Origin: Pseudocitrobacter vendiensis
Lineage (GTDB): Bacteria; Pseudomonadota; Gammaproteobacteria; Enterobacterales; Enterobacteriaceae
Length of the DNA stretch: 64,000 nt
Assembly (NCBI RefSeq): GCF_943590815.1
Contig: NZ_CALSBS010000001.1
Coordinates: forward strand, 1-64,000
Direction: 5' to 3'
Below the pieces are notes generated by a model, which did no database searches, was not told where the DNA came from, and saw nothing but the letters and a program-made list of their open reading frames with translations. Positions 28,445 through 37,480 of this stretch are shown in pieces. How positions within the stretch are numbered: position 1 is the stretch's first letter; the number at the start of each line of letters is the position of its first letter. Position numbers and translations under genes: made by a program.

Positions 28445-28464
28445 TCGCGGGCAGGCGTTTGTTT
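28429..28464. terminator. Terminator between the AraC and SDR genes
   Basis: Stem GCCTGCCC (28429-28436) with GGGCAGGC (28449-28456), followed by GTTTGTTTTT. It overlaps the end of the AraC coding sequence and ends its transcription; on the other strand it follows the SDR stop. Confidence 0.85.
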
Positions 28465-29283
28465 TTATTTTCCGGTAAACCCGGGTCGCGGCAGTTTCCC
28501 CATCAGCATGGTGGGCAGGCCGCCATCGACGCCCAGTTCCGCGCCATTGATATACCCTGATTTGTCGCTCAGCAGGAAAAGTACCGCATTAGCGATATCT
28601 TCCGGCTTGCCAATTCGCTGGCTGGCGGTAAAGGCTTCGCGGCTCTCGCGTACGCCTGGCTGCGCATAATAGTCTGCGGTCAATGCCGTTTCGATCATCC
28701 CAGGTGCTACCACATTGCTGCGTATTCCATCAGTCCCCCATTCCACGGCAATCTGTTGCGATAACAAACCAACCGCCGCTTTGCCCGGGCTGTACGCGCC
28801 GCTCCACGGCTGCGGAATGCGCCCTGAGATGGAGCCAATATGCACAATACTGCCGCTACCCGCCTTGCGCATATCATGGGCAAACTCGCGCGCGCACAGC
28901 AAATATCCGGTCAGGTTGACCGCCAGTTGAGCCTGCCATTGCTCAACGCTAATGTCCGCAAGCCCAGCCGGGCGCAAAATTCCGGCGGCGTTCACCAGCC
29001 CGCGGCACGGCCCCAGTTTTTCTCGTACGCTCAACGCCGCCTCTTTGATTTGCGCTTCGCTGCTTACATCGCAGGCCACCACTAAACGTCGCCCTGGATA
29101 TGCCGACAGTCGTTGTTTTACCCCTTCGCAGCCTTCGGGGTTTCGGTCGAGCAAAGCGACATCCGCGCCTTGATGCGCCAGCGCCGTGGCGATGGCTTCA
29201 CCAATTCCACTTGCTGCGCCGCTAACCGCGAAGACGCGCCCGGCAAGCCCTAACCAGTCGTGAGTTTGATGTGATTCGCTCAT
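28465..29283 (-). CDS. SDR family NAD(P)-dependent oxidoreductase
   Basis: A 272-residue classical short-chain dehydrogenase. The Rossmann motif is VSGAASGIGEA; NAAG, the catalytic Ser in HIGSISG and YxxxK in YSPGK follow, with a C-terminal DGG motif. An Asp after the second strand (LLDRN) suggests NAD over NADP. It is transcribed toward the AraC gene, with AGGGAG before the ATG. Context suggests an alcohol/ketone step in the same pathway as the flavoproteins. Confidence 0.9.
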   Translation of the reverse strand: MSESHQTHDWLGLAGRVFAVSGAASGIGEAIATALAHQGADVALLDRNPEGCEGVKQRLSAYPGRRLVVACDVSSEAQIKEAALSVREKLGPCRGLVNAAGILRPAGLADISVEQWQAQLAVNLTGYLLCAREFAHDMRKAGSGSIVHIGSISGRIPQPWSGAYSPGKAAVGLLSQQIAVEWGTDGIRSNVVAPGMIETALTADYYAQPGVRESREAFTASQRIGKPEDIANAVLFLLSDKSGYINGAELGVDGGLPTMLMGKLPRPGFTGK

Positions 29284-29505
29284 TGGGTTACTCCCTTGTT
29301 ATGTGATGAATGCAGGTGTCGAAGTCAGTTAATTGTTTGATGCGCACGGAAAAAAGGGAATGGACGAAAAGAAAGCGGACTGACACTTTTCGATGCGAAA
29401 AGTCTTTTTGCGAACCCGCGCATGGTTGAGTTCATAAAACTGTTAGTGTATTTTTATTCATTAAAATCGCATAATTAACAAAATTGATTATTTAGGGGAT
29501 GAATC

Positions 29506-30273
29506 ATGTTGAAGAAAATAGCACTGGCGGGATGTGTTCTGGCGGCGCTGGCAGCGCAAACTGTCGCGGCGGCGCAAACCTATGTAGTGGGCTCTGGTGG
29601 AACCTATCGTCCGTTTGAATTCGAAAACAGCCAAAAACAGCTGGAAGGCTTTGATATCGATATCATCAAAGCGATCGCTAAAGCGGAAGGTTTTGACATC
29701 AAGCTGGTGAATACGCCATGGGAAGGGATTTTCGCCACCCTGAACTCCGGCGACCGTGACATCATTATTTCCGGCATTACCATCACCGACAAACGTCAGC
29801 AAATGGTGGACTTCTCTGCGCCTTATTTCCCGGCCGATCAGTCCATTGTGGTGGCAAAAGACTCTGCGGTGAATTCACTCGCCACGCTGAAAGGCCAGAA
29901 AGTCGGCGTGGTGAACTCCAGCACCGGCGATATCGTGGTTTCGGATGTGTTGGGAAAAAACAGCACCGATATCAAACGTTTTGATAATACCCCGCTGATG
30001 TTGCAGGAGCTGTATGAAGACGGCCTTGGCGCGGCGGTAGGCGATGTCGGCGTGGTGAAGTACTACATCAAAAATCACCCGGAAAAAGCCTTTAAACTGG
30101 TGCAGGATGCCAAATTCCAGCGTCAATATTTTGGTATCGCGGTCGCCAAAGGGAACGATGAACTGCTGGGCAAAATCAACGCTGGCCTGAAGAAAATCGT
30201 TGCCGACGGCACTTATGCCAAAATTTACACCCAGTGGTTTGATGCGGATGTGCCTGTCTTACCTGCGCAATAA
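29506..30273 (+). CDS. Polar amino acid ABC transporter substrate-binding protein
   Basis: A 255-residue periplasmic protein of solute-binding family 3 (SBP_bac_3). The signal peptide ends near residue 22 (VAAAQT). Family motifs include FEFENSQKQLEGFDIDI and GDRDIIISGITITDKRQQMVDFSAPY. The ligand is likely a polar or acidic amino acid or glutamine-like compound; specificity cannot be fixed by eye. It starts a three-gene operon with permease and ATPase; AGGGGATGAATC precedes the ATG. Confidence 0.92.
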   Translation: MLKKIALAGCVLAALAAQTVAAAQTYVVGSGGTYRPFEFENSQKQLEGFDIDIIKAIAKAEGFDIKLVNTPWEGIFATLNSGDRDIIISGITITDKRQQMVDFSAPYFPADQSIVVAKDSAVNSLATLKGQKVGVVNSSTGDIVVSDVLGKNSTDIKRFDNTPLMLQELYEDGLGAAVGDVGVVKYYIKNHPEKAFKLVQDAKFQRQYFGIAVAKGNDELLGKINAGLKKIVADGTYAKIYTQWFDADVPVLPAQ

Positions 30274-30312
30274 CAACGCGGATACTTATTTTAAAAACGG
30301 ACAGGATGTGTC

Positions 30313-31077
30313 ATGACCGGATTTCGTTGGGAAATCATCCAGGAGTATGCGCCGCTCTTTGTTGATGGCGCGTGGATGACCATTAAATGCACCATTATCT
30401 GTGTGATTTTGGGCACTTTGTGGGGGTTATTACTTGGCCTCGGGCGGATGGCAAAAGCCGAGCATGGCCCGTGGCGCTTTATTTTGCGCTACTTTGTGCA
30501 ACTGCCAGTGCGTATTTACGTCAGCGCATTTCGCGGCACGCCGCTTTTTGTGCAGATTATGGTTGTGCATTTCGCGCTGGTGCCATTGCTGATAAACCCG
30601 CGCGATGGCGTGCTGGTGACGAGCGGCATCATGTCGGTCGATTTCGCCCGTATGCTGCGCTCGGACTACGGTGCGTTTCTTTCGTGCATTGTGGCGATTA
30701 CCCTCAATGCCGGGGCGTATGTTTCTGAAATCTTCCGCGCCGGCATTCAGTCTATCGACCGCGGGCAGATGGAAGCTTCACGCGCGCTGGGTATGACGTG
30801 GGGCAAAACTATGCGCAAGGTCATCCTGCCGCAGGCGTTTAAACGTATTCTGCCGCCGCTCGGCAATAATGCGATTGCCATCGTGAAGGATTCTTCGCTG
30901 GCCTCGGCGATTGGCCTGGCCGATCTCGCCTACGCCGCGCGGACGGTTTCTGGCGCGTATGCCACCTATTGGGAACCGTATCTGGCTATCTCGATTATCT
31001 ACTGGGTCCTGACGTTTATCTTGTCGCTGCTGGTCCAGCATATGGAAAAGAGGTTGAGCAAAAGTGATTCACATTGA
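30313..31077 (+). CDS. Polar amino acid ABC transporter permease
   Basis: A 254-residue inner-membrane permease of the HisMQ/GlnP family. The motif after the first helices is [11 protein letters not shown], and the EAA loop, which contacts the ATPase, reads [22 protein letters not shown]. Only one permease gene is present, so it presumably works as a homodimer. It overlaps the ATPase gene by 14 bases. Confidence 0.92.
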   Translation: MTGFRWEIIQEYAPLFVDGAWMTIKCTIICVILGTLWGLLLGLGRMAKAEHGPWRFILRYFVQLPVRIYVSAFRGTPLFVQIMVVHFALVPLLINPRDGVLVTSGIMSVDFARMLRSDYGAFLSCIVAITLNAGAYVSEIFRAGIQSIDRGQMEASRALGMTWGKTMRKVILPQAFKRILPPLGNNAIAIVKDSSLASAIGLADLAYAARTVSGAYATYWEPYLAISIIYWVLTFILSLLVQHMEKRLSKSDSH

Positions 31078-31786
31078 AAATCTGCAAAAACGTTTTGGTG
31101 CGACTCACGTGCTGCGCGGGATCTCCTGCGAGATTAAGCCTCAGGAAGTGGTGTGCGTTATCGGCCCATCCGGCTCCGGGAAAAGTACTTTTCTGCGCTG
31201 TTTGAATGCGCTGGAAACGCCTGATGACGGTAAAGTATCGGTGAATGGGTTTGACATTCATGAGCCGAAAACCAATCTCAATAAGATGCGTGAAAGCGTC
31301 GGCATGGTGTTTCAGCGTTTTAATCTTTTCCCGCATATGACGGTGCTGGAAAATCTGATTATGGCGCCCATGTCGGTGAAAGGGCTGTCGCGTTCCGAGG
31401 CGATAAGTCGTGCGGAAGTGCTGCTGCGCAAAGTTGGGTTGCTCGACAAAATCGATGCCTGGCCGTCCAGCCTGTCCGGCGGTCAGCAGCAGCGCGTAGC
31501 AATAGCCCGCTCGATGGCGATGGACCCCTCCATTATTCTGTTCGATGAACCAACCTCCGCGCTGGACCCTGAGCTGGTGGGCGAAGTGCTGGAAGTGATG
31601 AAAAATCTCGCTCAGGAAGGGATGACGATGGTGATCGTCACCCATGAAATGGGCTTTGCGCGAGAAGTGGCTGACCGCGTGCTGTTTATCGATCAGGGCA
31701 TTATTCAGGAAGAGGGAACGCCGGAGCAGATCTTTACCGCGCCGCAAAACCCGCGCACGGCAGCATTTCTGAGTAAAGTGTTGTGA
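31064..31786 (+). CDS. Polar amino acid ABC transporter ATP-binding protein
   Basis: A 240-residue GlnQ/HisP-type ATPase. Walker A is GPSGSGKS, the Q-loop VFQRFNLF, the signature LSGGQQQR, Walker B IILFDEP and the switch His in VTHEM. GTG at 31064 lies inside the permease gene, indicating coupled translation. Last gene of the operon, closed by a terminator shared with the converging sulfonate-type operon. Confidence 0.93.
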   Translation: MIHIENLQKRFGATHVLRGISCEIKPQEVVCVIGPSGSGKSTFLRCLNALETPDDGKVSVNGFDIHEPKTNLNKMRESVGMVFQRFNLFPHMTVLENLIMAPMSVKGLSRSEAISRAEVLLRKVGLLDKIDAWPSSLSGGQQQRVAIARSMAMDPSIILFDEPTSALDPELVGEVLEVMKNLAQEGMTMVIVTHEMGFAREVADRVLFIDQGIIQEEGTPEQIFTAPQNPRTAAFLSKVL

Positions 31787-31790
31787 GATT

Positions 31791-31816
31791 CGCCCGGCCT
31801 TTGCCGGGCGTTATTT
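31791..31816. terminator. Bidirectional terminator between the two ABC operons
   Basis: Eight-bp stem CGCCCGGC (31791-31798) with GCCGGGCG (31803-31810), loop CTTT, followed by TTATTTC on the plus strand. It separates two convergent operons. Confidence 0.8.
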
Positions 31817-32589
31817 CAGTGCAGGCCAAACTCCGCCATCAACTGTTGGCGCAGTTCCACAAATGCGCCGTCGCTGCGTTCGCGCGGGCGGGGTAGATTC
31901 ACATCGATAATTCTGATGGGGTTGCCTTTCACTTTCGGCAAAATCAACACCCGATCAGCCAGATAAATCGCCTCTTCCAGGTCGTGCGTCACCAGTATCA
32001 TGGTGATATTTTCCGTGGCGCGAATGCGTTCCAGCTCTTCCTGCATGGTGATTTTGGTCATCGCGTCCAGCGCGCCGAGCGGTTCATCCAGCAGCAGAAT
32101 TTCCGGGTCGATTGCCAGCGCGCGGGCGATACCCACGCGCTGGGCCATGCCGCCGGAAAGCTGGCCGGGCAGGGCATTTTCATACTGACTCAAGCCGACC
32201 AGTTCAATGGATTGCTGTGCACGAAGGCGCGCCTGTGCTTTTGACTTGCCCTGTACGTCCAGGCTGAAGCTGACGTTATCCAGCACCGACAGCCAGGGCA
32301 GCAGGCGTGGCTCCTGGAAAATCACCGCGCGTTCGCGGCTCATTCCCTGTACTGCGCGCCCGTCGATGACCACCTCTCCGGCATCGGGCTGCTCGAGCCC
32401 GGCAAGGATACGCAGCAAGGTGGTTTTACCGCAGCCGCTGGGCCCGACGATGGCGATGCTTTGCCCGCTTTCAATATGCAGATTCAAATCGCGAAATACA
32501 TCAAACGGCTGGCCGTCGAGAGAAAACGCTTTATGGAGACGGCGAATGGCGATATCGCCGCGCGGTAAATTCGTGTGTGGGATCGTCAT
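31816..32589 (-). CDS. SsuB-like ABC transporter ATP-binding protein
   Basis: A 257-residue ATPase of the nitrate/sulfonate/taurine family. Walker A is GPSGCGKTT, the signature LSGGMAQR, Walker B ILLLDEPLGALD. ERAVIFQEPRLLPWLSV is characteristic of SsuB/TauB. It is the last gene of the leftward operon monooxygenase-permease-binding protein-ATPase; the ATG lies 10 bases after the preceding stop, with GGAG upstream. Confidence 0.9.
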   Translation of the reverse strand: MTIPHTNLPRGDIAIRRLHKAFSLDGQPFDVFRDLNLHIESGQSIAIVGPSGCGKTTLLRILAGLEQPDAGEVVIDGRAVQGMSRERAVIFQEPRLLPWLSVLDNVSFSLDVQGKSKAQARLRAQQSIELVGLSQYENALPGQLSGGMAQRVGIARALAIDPEILLLDEPLGALDAMTKITMQEELERIRATENITMILVTHDLEEAIYLADRVLILPKVKGNPIRIIDVNLPRPRERSDGAFVELRQQLMAEFGLH

Positions 32590-32599
32590 GGCGGTCTCC

Positions 32600-33562
32600 T
32601 CAGACTTTTAACAGAATATCGCTGGTTTTCAGCTGATCTTTTTGCAGCACACCGCCGCGTTGCAGAACATCCAGCCAGAACTGTACATCGTGATCTTCCG
32701 CCAGCCCGCCTTTACGCACGCCGTAGCCGGTGAAATATTTCGCCAGTTCCGGGTTTTCGCCGCGTTCTTTCAGCTTCTGTGCCAGAATTTCGCGCGTTTT
32801 TTCCGGGTTCTCACGGGCGAAATCGAGTGCACGCGCCGATTGCAGCACAAAGTCACGCGCCGCCTGTGGGTGTGCTTTGACGAAATCCGCACGCAAAACG
32901 GTAAATCCACCGGCGATAGGGCCAAGCACTTCTGTGTCATTAAGAATCGGGCGCAGGCCACCGTGGCTGCGGGCGACACCTTCAAAGGTGGTTTGCCAGT
33001 AGCCAAACGCGGCGACATCCACCTGGCCGGAGCGCAAAGTTTGTTCAAGCTGCGGGCCCGGTACAGCCACCAGGCGCGCGGCTTTTTCCGGTAGCCCGGC
33101 TTTATGCAGCGCTTCCCGGACGGTGTAATCGAGGTGCGCGCCTAACGTATTGATAGCAATGCTTTTCCCCGCCAAATCTTTCACTGATTTAATCGGGCTA
33201 TCTTCCCGAACGTAGAAAATCGATTTGGTGGTGGCATCGATGCCGTTGGTCGGATAAGCGGCAACAAACTGATTGCCTCCGGCGATGGAGTTGATCACCG
33301 CAGGTGTGGCTGCAGAGCCGATATCGATGCTGCCAGACGCCAGCGCGAACAGCGATTCTGGCCCGCCACTGGCGTAACCGGCACTTTTAAAGGTAATGCC
33401 TGTGCCCTTGAAATACCCTAAGGCATCCGCCAGTTCATGGGCCGAAATGCCGCCGTGGCTGGTCATATAGCGCATCGTTACGGCATCCTGCGCCTGTGCT
33501 GTGGAGGAGGCGCCAAAGAGCATCAGCGTGGTCGCCCAAAAAAGCGGAAGAATTTTTTTCAT
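32600..33562 (-). CDS. SsuA/TauA-like sulfonate-type substrate-binding protein
   Basis: A 320-residue periplasmic protein of the NMT1/SsuA family with signal peptide ending near residue 24 (SSTAQA). Conserved parts: ALASGSIDIGSAATPA, DLAGKSIAINTLGAHLDY and RSGQVDVAAFGYWQ. The ligand is probably an aliphatic sulfonate or another organosulfur compound, judged from family and the neighbouring flavin monooxygenase; it could also be a different small anion. Confidence 0.87.
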   Translation of the reverse strand: MKKILPLFWATTLMLFGASSTAQAQDAVTMRYMTSHGGISAHELADALGYFKGTGITFKSAGYASGGPESLFALASGSIDIGSAATPAVINSIAGGNQFVAAYPTNGIDATTKSIFYVREDSPIKSVKDLAGKSIAINTLGAHLDYTVREALHKAGLPEKAARLVAVPGPQLEQTLRSGQVDVAAFGYWQTTFEGVARSHGGLRPILNDTEVLGPIAGGFTVLRADFVKAHPQAARDFVLQSARALDFARENPEKTREILAQKLKERGENPELAKYFTGYGVRKGGLAEDHDVQFWLDVLQRGGVLQKDQLKTSDILLKV

Positions 33563-33614
33563 GATCTGTTCCTGTCTGCGATGAGTGTTTTCTTATAGTG
33601 GGTGGTGCAAAACA

Positions 33615-34454
33615 TTACTGGTCACGCGGATTCCAGCGACACAGGCGGCGCTGCAGGAACACCAGAATGGTATTGGCGAGCAGCCCGGCCAGCGCCAGCA
33701 GGAAGATGGCGGCAAACATCAGCGGGATCTGGAAATTGTACTGGGCGTTCATCACCTGGAAGCCAATTCCGCGATTTGCGCCAATCATCTCGGCGGCAAT
33801 CAGCAGCAGCAGGGCGGTGGTGGCGGAGAGACGCAGGCCGACGAAAATGCCCGGAATTGAGGCCGGAACGATCACCCGGCGGAACAGCGTCAGTTCGCCT
33901 GCGCCGAACGTTCGCGCCATTTCCAGCAGCTTGCCATCGACCTGCTTCACACCGCTAATGGTTGATAACAGAACCGGGAAGAGCGCGGCCCAGAAGATGA
34001 CGAACACTTTTGACGTTTCGCCAAGGCCGAAGAGCAGAATAAAGACCGGATAGAGTGCCAGCGCGGAGGTCTGACGGAACAGTTGCAGAATCGGATCCAG
34101 CGCGCGTTCAATCGGGCGGATTTGCCCCATAAACAGGCCCAGCGGAATACCGATAATCACCGCCGAGAAAAACGCCAGCCCGGCGCGTTGCAGGCTGATG
34201 GAGATATCGCCCAATAATGCGCCGGAATGAACGCCGTTCCATAATGCCAGCACCACTTTATCGAGCGGTGGGATCACCGCCGGGTTCAGCCAACCGACGC
34301 TGCTGGCGACCTGCCAGCCCGCGAAGAAAAGCATCAGCAACCCGTAACGAGCGAAAAAGTTCAGGCTGCGCGTGGACCAACGCGCCGCGGTTTTTGCCGC
34401 CGCACGCGGGCGGGAAAGAGGGGCGCCAGTGGAGGGATATAACATGCTCATCAT
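33615..34454 (-). CDS. SsuC-like ABC transporter permease
   Basis: A 279-residue inner-membrane permease of the BPD_transp_1 family with about six helices after a short basic N-terminus. The EAA-loop region reads ARTFGAGELTLFRRVIVPASIPGI. The product is closely similar in layout to SsuC/TauC. Several ATGs cluster at the start (34454, 34451, 34445) behind AGGAG; the second has the best spacing. It lies seven bases after the monooxygenase stop. Confidence 0.88.
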   Translation of the reverse strand: MMSMLYPSTGAPLSRPRAAAKTAARWSTRSLNFFARYGLLMLFFAGWQVASSVGWLNPAVIPPLDKVVLALWNGVHSGALLGDISISLQRAGLAFFSAVIIGIPLGLFMGQIRPIERALDPILQLFRQTSALALYPVFILLFGLGETSKVFVIFWAALFPVLLSTISGVKQVDGKLLEMARTFGAGELTLFRRVIVPASIPGIFVGLRLSATTALLLLIAAEMIGANRGIGFQVMNAQYNFQIPLMFAAIFLLALAGLLANTILVFLQRRLCRWNPRDQ

Positions 34455-34461
34455 TCACTCC

Positions 34462-35808
34462 TCAGGCGACTTTGGCGCGGTGCAAGGGGGAGTGCCGATT
34501 CTCGGCAAACGGCAGCCCGAGGTTTTCGCGCAGTGTCGTGCCTTCGTACGCGGTGCGGAACAGCCCGCGCTGTTGCAGGATGGGCAGCACCAGTTCAATA
34601 AAGTCATCCAGCCCGCCCGGCAGCCACGGTGGCAGAATGTTAAACCCATCGGCGGCTTCGTTCTCGAACCACTGCTGGAGCGTATCGGCCACCTGTTCGG
34701 CATTGCCGACGATGGTAAAGTGACCACGGGCGGTGGCGACCCACTGATAGAGCTCGCGAAGGGTGAAGTTGTTTTCATCGGCGATCTGGCGGATCAGCTC
34801 CGGGCGCGATTTCATCCCTTCCGTCACCGGCAGAGGCGGCAGCGGCCCATCGAGATCGTAGTCCGCCAGATTGATCGCTCCTCCGACCAGACCATTGAGC
34901 AATGCAATACCGTCAGACTCGACAATCAGCGAGGTAATTTTGCGGTACTTTTTCTGCGCTTCTTCTTCCGTGCGGCCAACAAACGGCGCGACGCCCGGCA
35001 TGATCAACACGTGCTCCGGGTCACGGCCTGCTGCTCTGGCGCGCGTTTTGATATCGCGGTAGAACGCCTGTGCGGTGTGCAGATGCTGATGGGAAGTAAA
35101 TATCACCTCGGCGGTGGCGGCGGCCAGCGCGCGTCCGCTCTCGGATTGGCCGGCCTGGACAATCACGGGTTGCCCCTGCGGCGAGCGTGGCACGTTCAGT
35201 GGGCCCTTCACCTTGAAGAATTTTCCCCGGTGATGTGTGGCGTGCACCTTCTGCGCATCAAAGAAAACGCCGGAGGCTTTATCGCGGATGAATGCGTCGT
35301 CTTCAAAGCTGTCCCACAGCTTTTTCACTACATCAACATGCTCGGCCGCACGCTGGTAGCGATATTCATGAGGATGTTGCGTATCGAGATTAAAGTTGTG
35401 CGCGGCGGCGTCGGTCGCGGTCGTCACCACGTTCCAGCCTGCACGACCGCCGGAAATGAGATCCAGCGAGGCGAATTTGCGTGCCAGGTTGTAGGGCTCT
35501 TCATAAGTGGTGGAGGCGGTGGCGATAAAGCCGATATTTTTGGTTAACGGGGCGAGGGCGCTGAATAAGGTGACGGGTTCAAAACCGGCCACTTTGGCGC
35601 TGCCGCCTTCGGTTCCTCCGGCTGCGGGGACCGCCAGACCGTCCGCCAGAAAATAGGCGTCAAACAAGCCGCGTTCGGCCGTTTGCGCGAGCTGTTTATG
35701 AAACTCGAAACTGGTTGCGCCATCTGCTGGCTGGTCCGGATGACGCCATGCCGCGATGTGTTGACCACCGCCGGGCAGAAAAGCGCCGAGCTTTATCTGT
35801 TTAGTCAT
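34462..35808 (-). CDS. LLM-class flavin-dependent monooxygenase (NtaA/SnaA/DszA subgroup)
   Basis: A 448-residue luciferase-like monooxygenase. From ATG 35808 (MTKQIKLGAFLPGGGQH), preceded by AGGAGG, it starts like NtaA/SnaA family members; a longer in-frame ATG at 35877 adds 23 atypical residues. Motifs: LFDAYFLADGL, IGFIATASTTYEEPYNLARKFASLD, SGGRAGWNVVTT. These enzymes use FMNH2 supplied by a separate reductase, which is not encoded nearby. First gene of the operon with the SsuABC-like importer; probable role is oxidative C-S cleavage of an imported compound. Confidence 0.88.
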   Translation of the reverse strand: MTKQIKLGAFLPGGGQHIAAWRHPDQPADGATSFEFHKQLAQTAERGLFDAYFLADGLAVPAAGGTEGGSAKVAGFEPVTLFSALAPLTKNIGFIATASTTYEEPYNLARKFASLDLISGGRAGWNVVTTATDAAAHNFNLDTQHPHEYRYQRAAEHVDVVKKLWDSFEDDAFIRDKASGVFFDAQKVHATHHRGKFFKVKGPLNVPRSPQGQPVIVQAGQSESGRALAAATAEVIFTSHQHLHTAQAFYRDIKTRARAAGRDPEHVLIMPGVAPFVGRTEEEAQKKYRKITSLIVESDGIALLNGLVGGAINLADYDLDGPLPPLPVTEGMKSRPELIRQIADENNFTLRELYQWVATARGHFTIVGNAEQVADTLQQWFENEAADGFNILPPWLPGGLDDFIELVLPILQQRGLFRTAYEGTTLRENLGLPFAENRHSPLHRAKVA

Positions 35809-36259
35809 GTGCCTTACCTCCTGATGGAATGCGGGATGTTCCGCCTGAAGGCCAGAATAGCGAGGGTCTTTCGCCAATTTGAAATAACAAATGTTGAATA
35901 GATTATCTGTTTTTTTGTTATAGCCTCGCGAGACCAGGTAATGCGTTATCTTTTGAACTAATGTTGTATTAATTGTTACGCTAACTTAACGACAACTTTA
36001 CCTGTAATCGAAAGTACGACTAAGTGGGTAGGTTATTATTTAGTTTTACCAATAGTTTTCCCGCTTTTAATTTGCAATAACGTATAATGAAAAATGCATT
36101 GCTGAGTAAAATAACAATAAAAAAGATCGTGTATGGGTTATACTGAATAGACACGATAACTAAAGTGATCGTATTATTTATTAATTGCAGGGTCTTCAAT
36201 CTGCCACGGGAAGGCGACGGTTTATCATAGGTTAAAAGAGAGAAAAATAGAATCGTATC
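35809..36259. other. Intergenic region upstream of the monooxygenase and HD-GYP genes
   Basis: About 450 bases between divergently read genes, AT-rich on the right. I see no supportable gene. A minus-strand frame of 85 codons (36020-36277) has no ribosome site and overlaps the HD-GYP start. The monooxygenase promoter must lie here; a Cbl or CysB site would be expected but was not recognised. Confidence 0.45.
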
Positions 36260-37480
36260 ATGTATATATCCCTGCAATTATCAATCAAGTTTATTAACGA
36301 AGTTATAAAAATCGTCTCTCCGGAGTTAGTGAAACACATGGAACGGACGACCATTGTCGCGATGGAGCTTTGCGAGTATTTGGGGCTGAGTAAAGAGCAG
36401 CAGAAAAATCTCTATATTGCTGCGTTACTCCATGATATCGGGGAGCTTATCGATATACGTACTCGTGAGTGTGGCGATTTTCATTCTAATAACGAATTGC
36501 ACCAACGTTATACTTATAACATGCTGAATGGTCTGGATATTTTTGAACAGACTAAAGCGATTGTTTACACCCGTCGTGCTGGGGCTGAAGACAACTATCG
36601 GCTGGAAAAATCCATCCTCTCTTTCTGCGATCGGTTTGAGTACGATTTACGTCTCTATCCGGAAAACCTGGCTTCCTGTAGCGAGGATATCTGCAACGGA
36701 TTTGCTCAGCGTTACAGTGATTTTCCTGCTGAGTTCTACGATTTTCTCAATGCCGTCAGCCAGAGAGAATATTTCTGGTTCCGTTTGCAAACCGATAATA
36801 TTCCTCGGGTTGTTAATGTTATCTCGCCGATAAGAGTCATTCATCTGGATATCGATGACTTCCAGCAAATTTGTACGCTGATTGCCCGTATTGTCGATAC
36901 CCATAGCGGATTTACAGCGGCCCACAGCATGACCGTAGGGCTTGTGGCGAGAGAGCTGGCATATTACAGCGGAATGACCAGCTACGATCAGCAGCGAATT
37001 GAAATTGCCGGTTATCTTCATGATATCGGCAAGCTGTATGTTCCTATTAGCTTGCTTGAGAAAAAAAGCGCGCTCTCGCGCAAAGAGTACAGCATGCTGA
37101 AAGAGCACAGTTATAAAACCGCAGAAATTCTCAGCGTTGTGACGGAATTAGGCGAGATTGCAGCCTGGGCAGCGAACCATCATGAACGGCTTGATGGTTC
37201 AGGATATCCTTACCATCTGAACCGTATTTATCTCGATATCCCCAGTCGTATTGTGGCGGTGGCAGACTTCTTTACCGCATTGACAGAAGTCCGTCCGTAT
37301 CGTGGTCCTCTGAGTATTCAGGATGCGCTGGACATCATGGATAAAGCTGTAGAGGACGGTTCGATTGACGGTGAAATCGTCGCGTTGCTGTATCAGCATA
37401 AAGAGGCTTTTTACAGTATTGTTAACCAGGCTCGCGAAGGGGGTAGGGCGCTGGTGCGGGATGTGGCGTCTATTCCTTAA
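36260..37480 (+). CDS. Tandem HD / HD-GYP cyclic-di-GMP phosphodiesterase-like protein
   Basis: A 406-residue cytosolic protein with two HD modules. The first (H26, H58-D59 in LLHDIGELID) lacks the GYP part and looks degenerate. The second is a complete HD-GYP domain: H222, H254-D255 in YLHDIGKLY, H283 in KEHSY, H307-H308 in HHERLDGSGYP, with GYP at 315-317. Active HD-GYP enzymes hydrolyse cyclic-di-GMP. There is no sensor or receiver domain, so the first module may be regulatory. Its ribosome site is weak. It overlaps the EamA gene end by 11 bases, convergent. Confidence 0.9.
   Translation: MYISLQLSIKFINEVIKIVSPELVKHMERTTIVAMELCEYLGLSKEQQKNLYIAALLHDIGELIDIRTRECGDFHSNNELHQRYTYNMLNGLDIFEQTKAIVYTRRAGAEDNYRLEKSILSFCDRFEYDLRLYPENLASCSEDICNGFAQRYSDFPAEFYDFLNAVSQREYFWFRLQTDNIPRVVNVISPIRVIHLDIDDFQQICTLIARIVDTHSGFTAAHSMTVGLVARELAYYSGMTSYDQQRIEIAGYLHDIGKLYVPISLLEKKSALSRKEYSMLKEHSYKTAEILSVVTELGEIAAWAANHHERLDGSGYPYHLNRIYLDIPSRIVAVADFFTALTEVRPYRGPLSIQDALDIMDKAVEDGSIDGEIVALLYQHKEAFYSIVNQAREGGRALVRDVASIP

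Noticed and set aside
34372-35547. Open frame (391 codons) on the plus strand opposite the LLM monooxygenase
   Set aside because: Opposite a clear enzyme gene, with low-complexity basic composition and no family features.
36020-36277. Minus-strand frame of 85 codons upstream of the HD-GYP gene
   Set aside because: AT-rich, no ribosome site, overlaps the HD-GYP start and has no recognisable motif beyond hydrophobic stretches.
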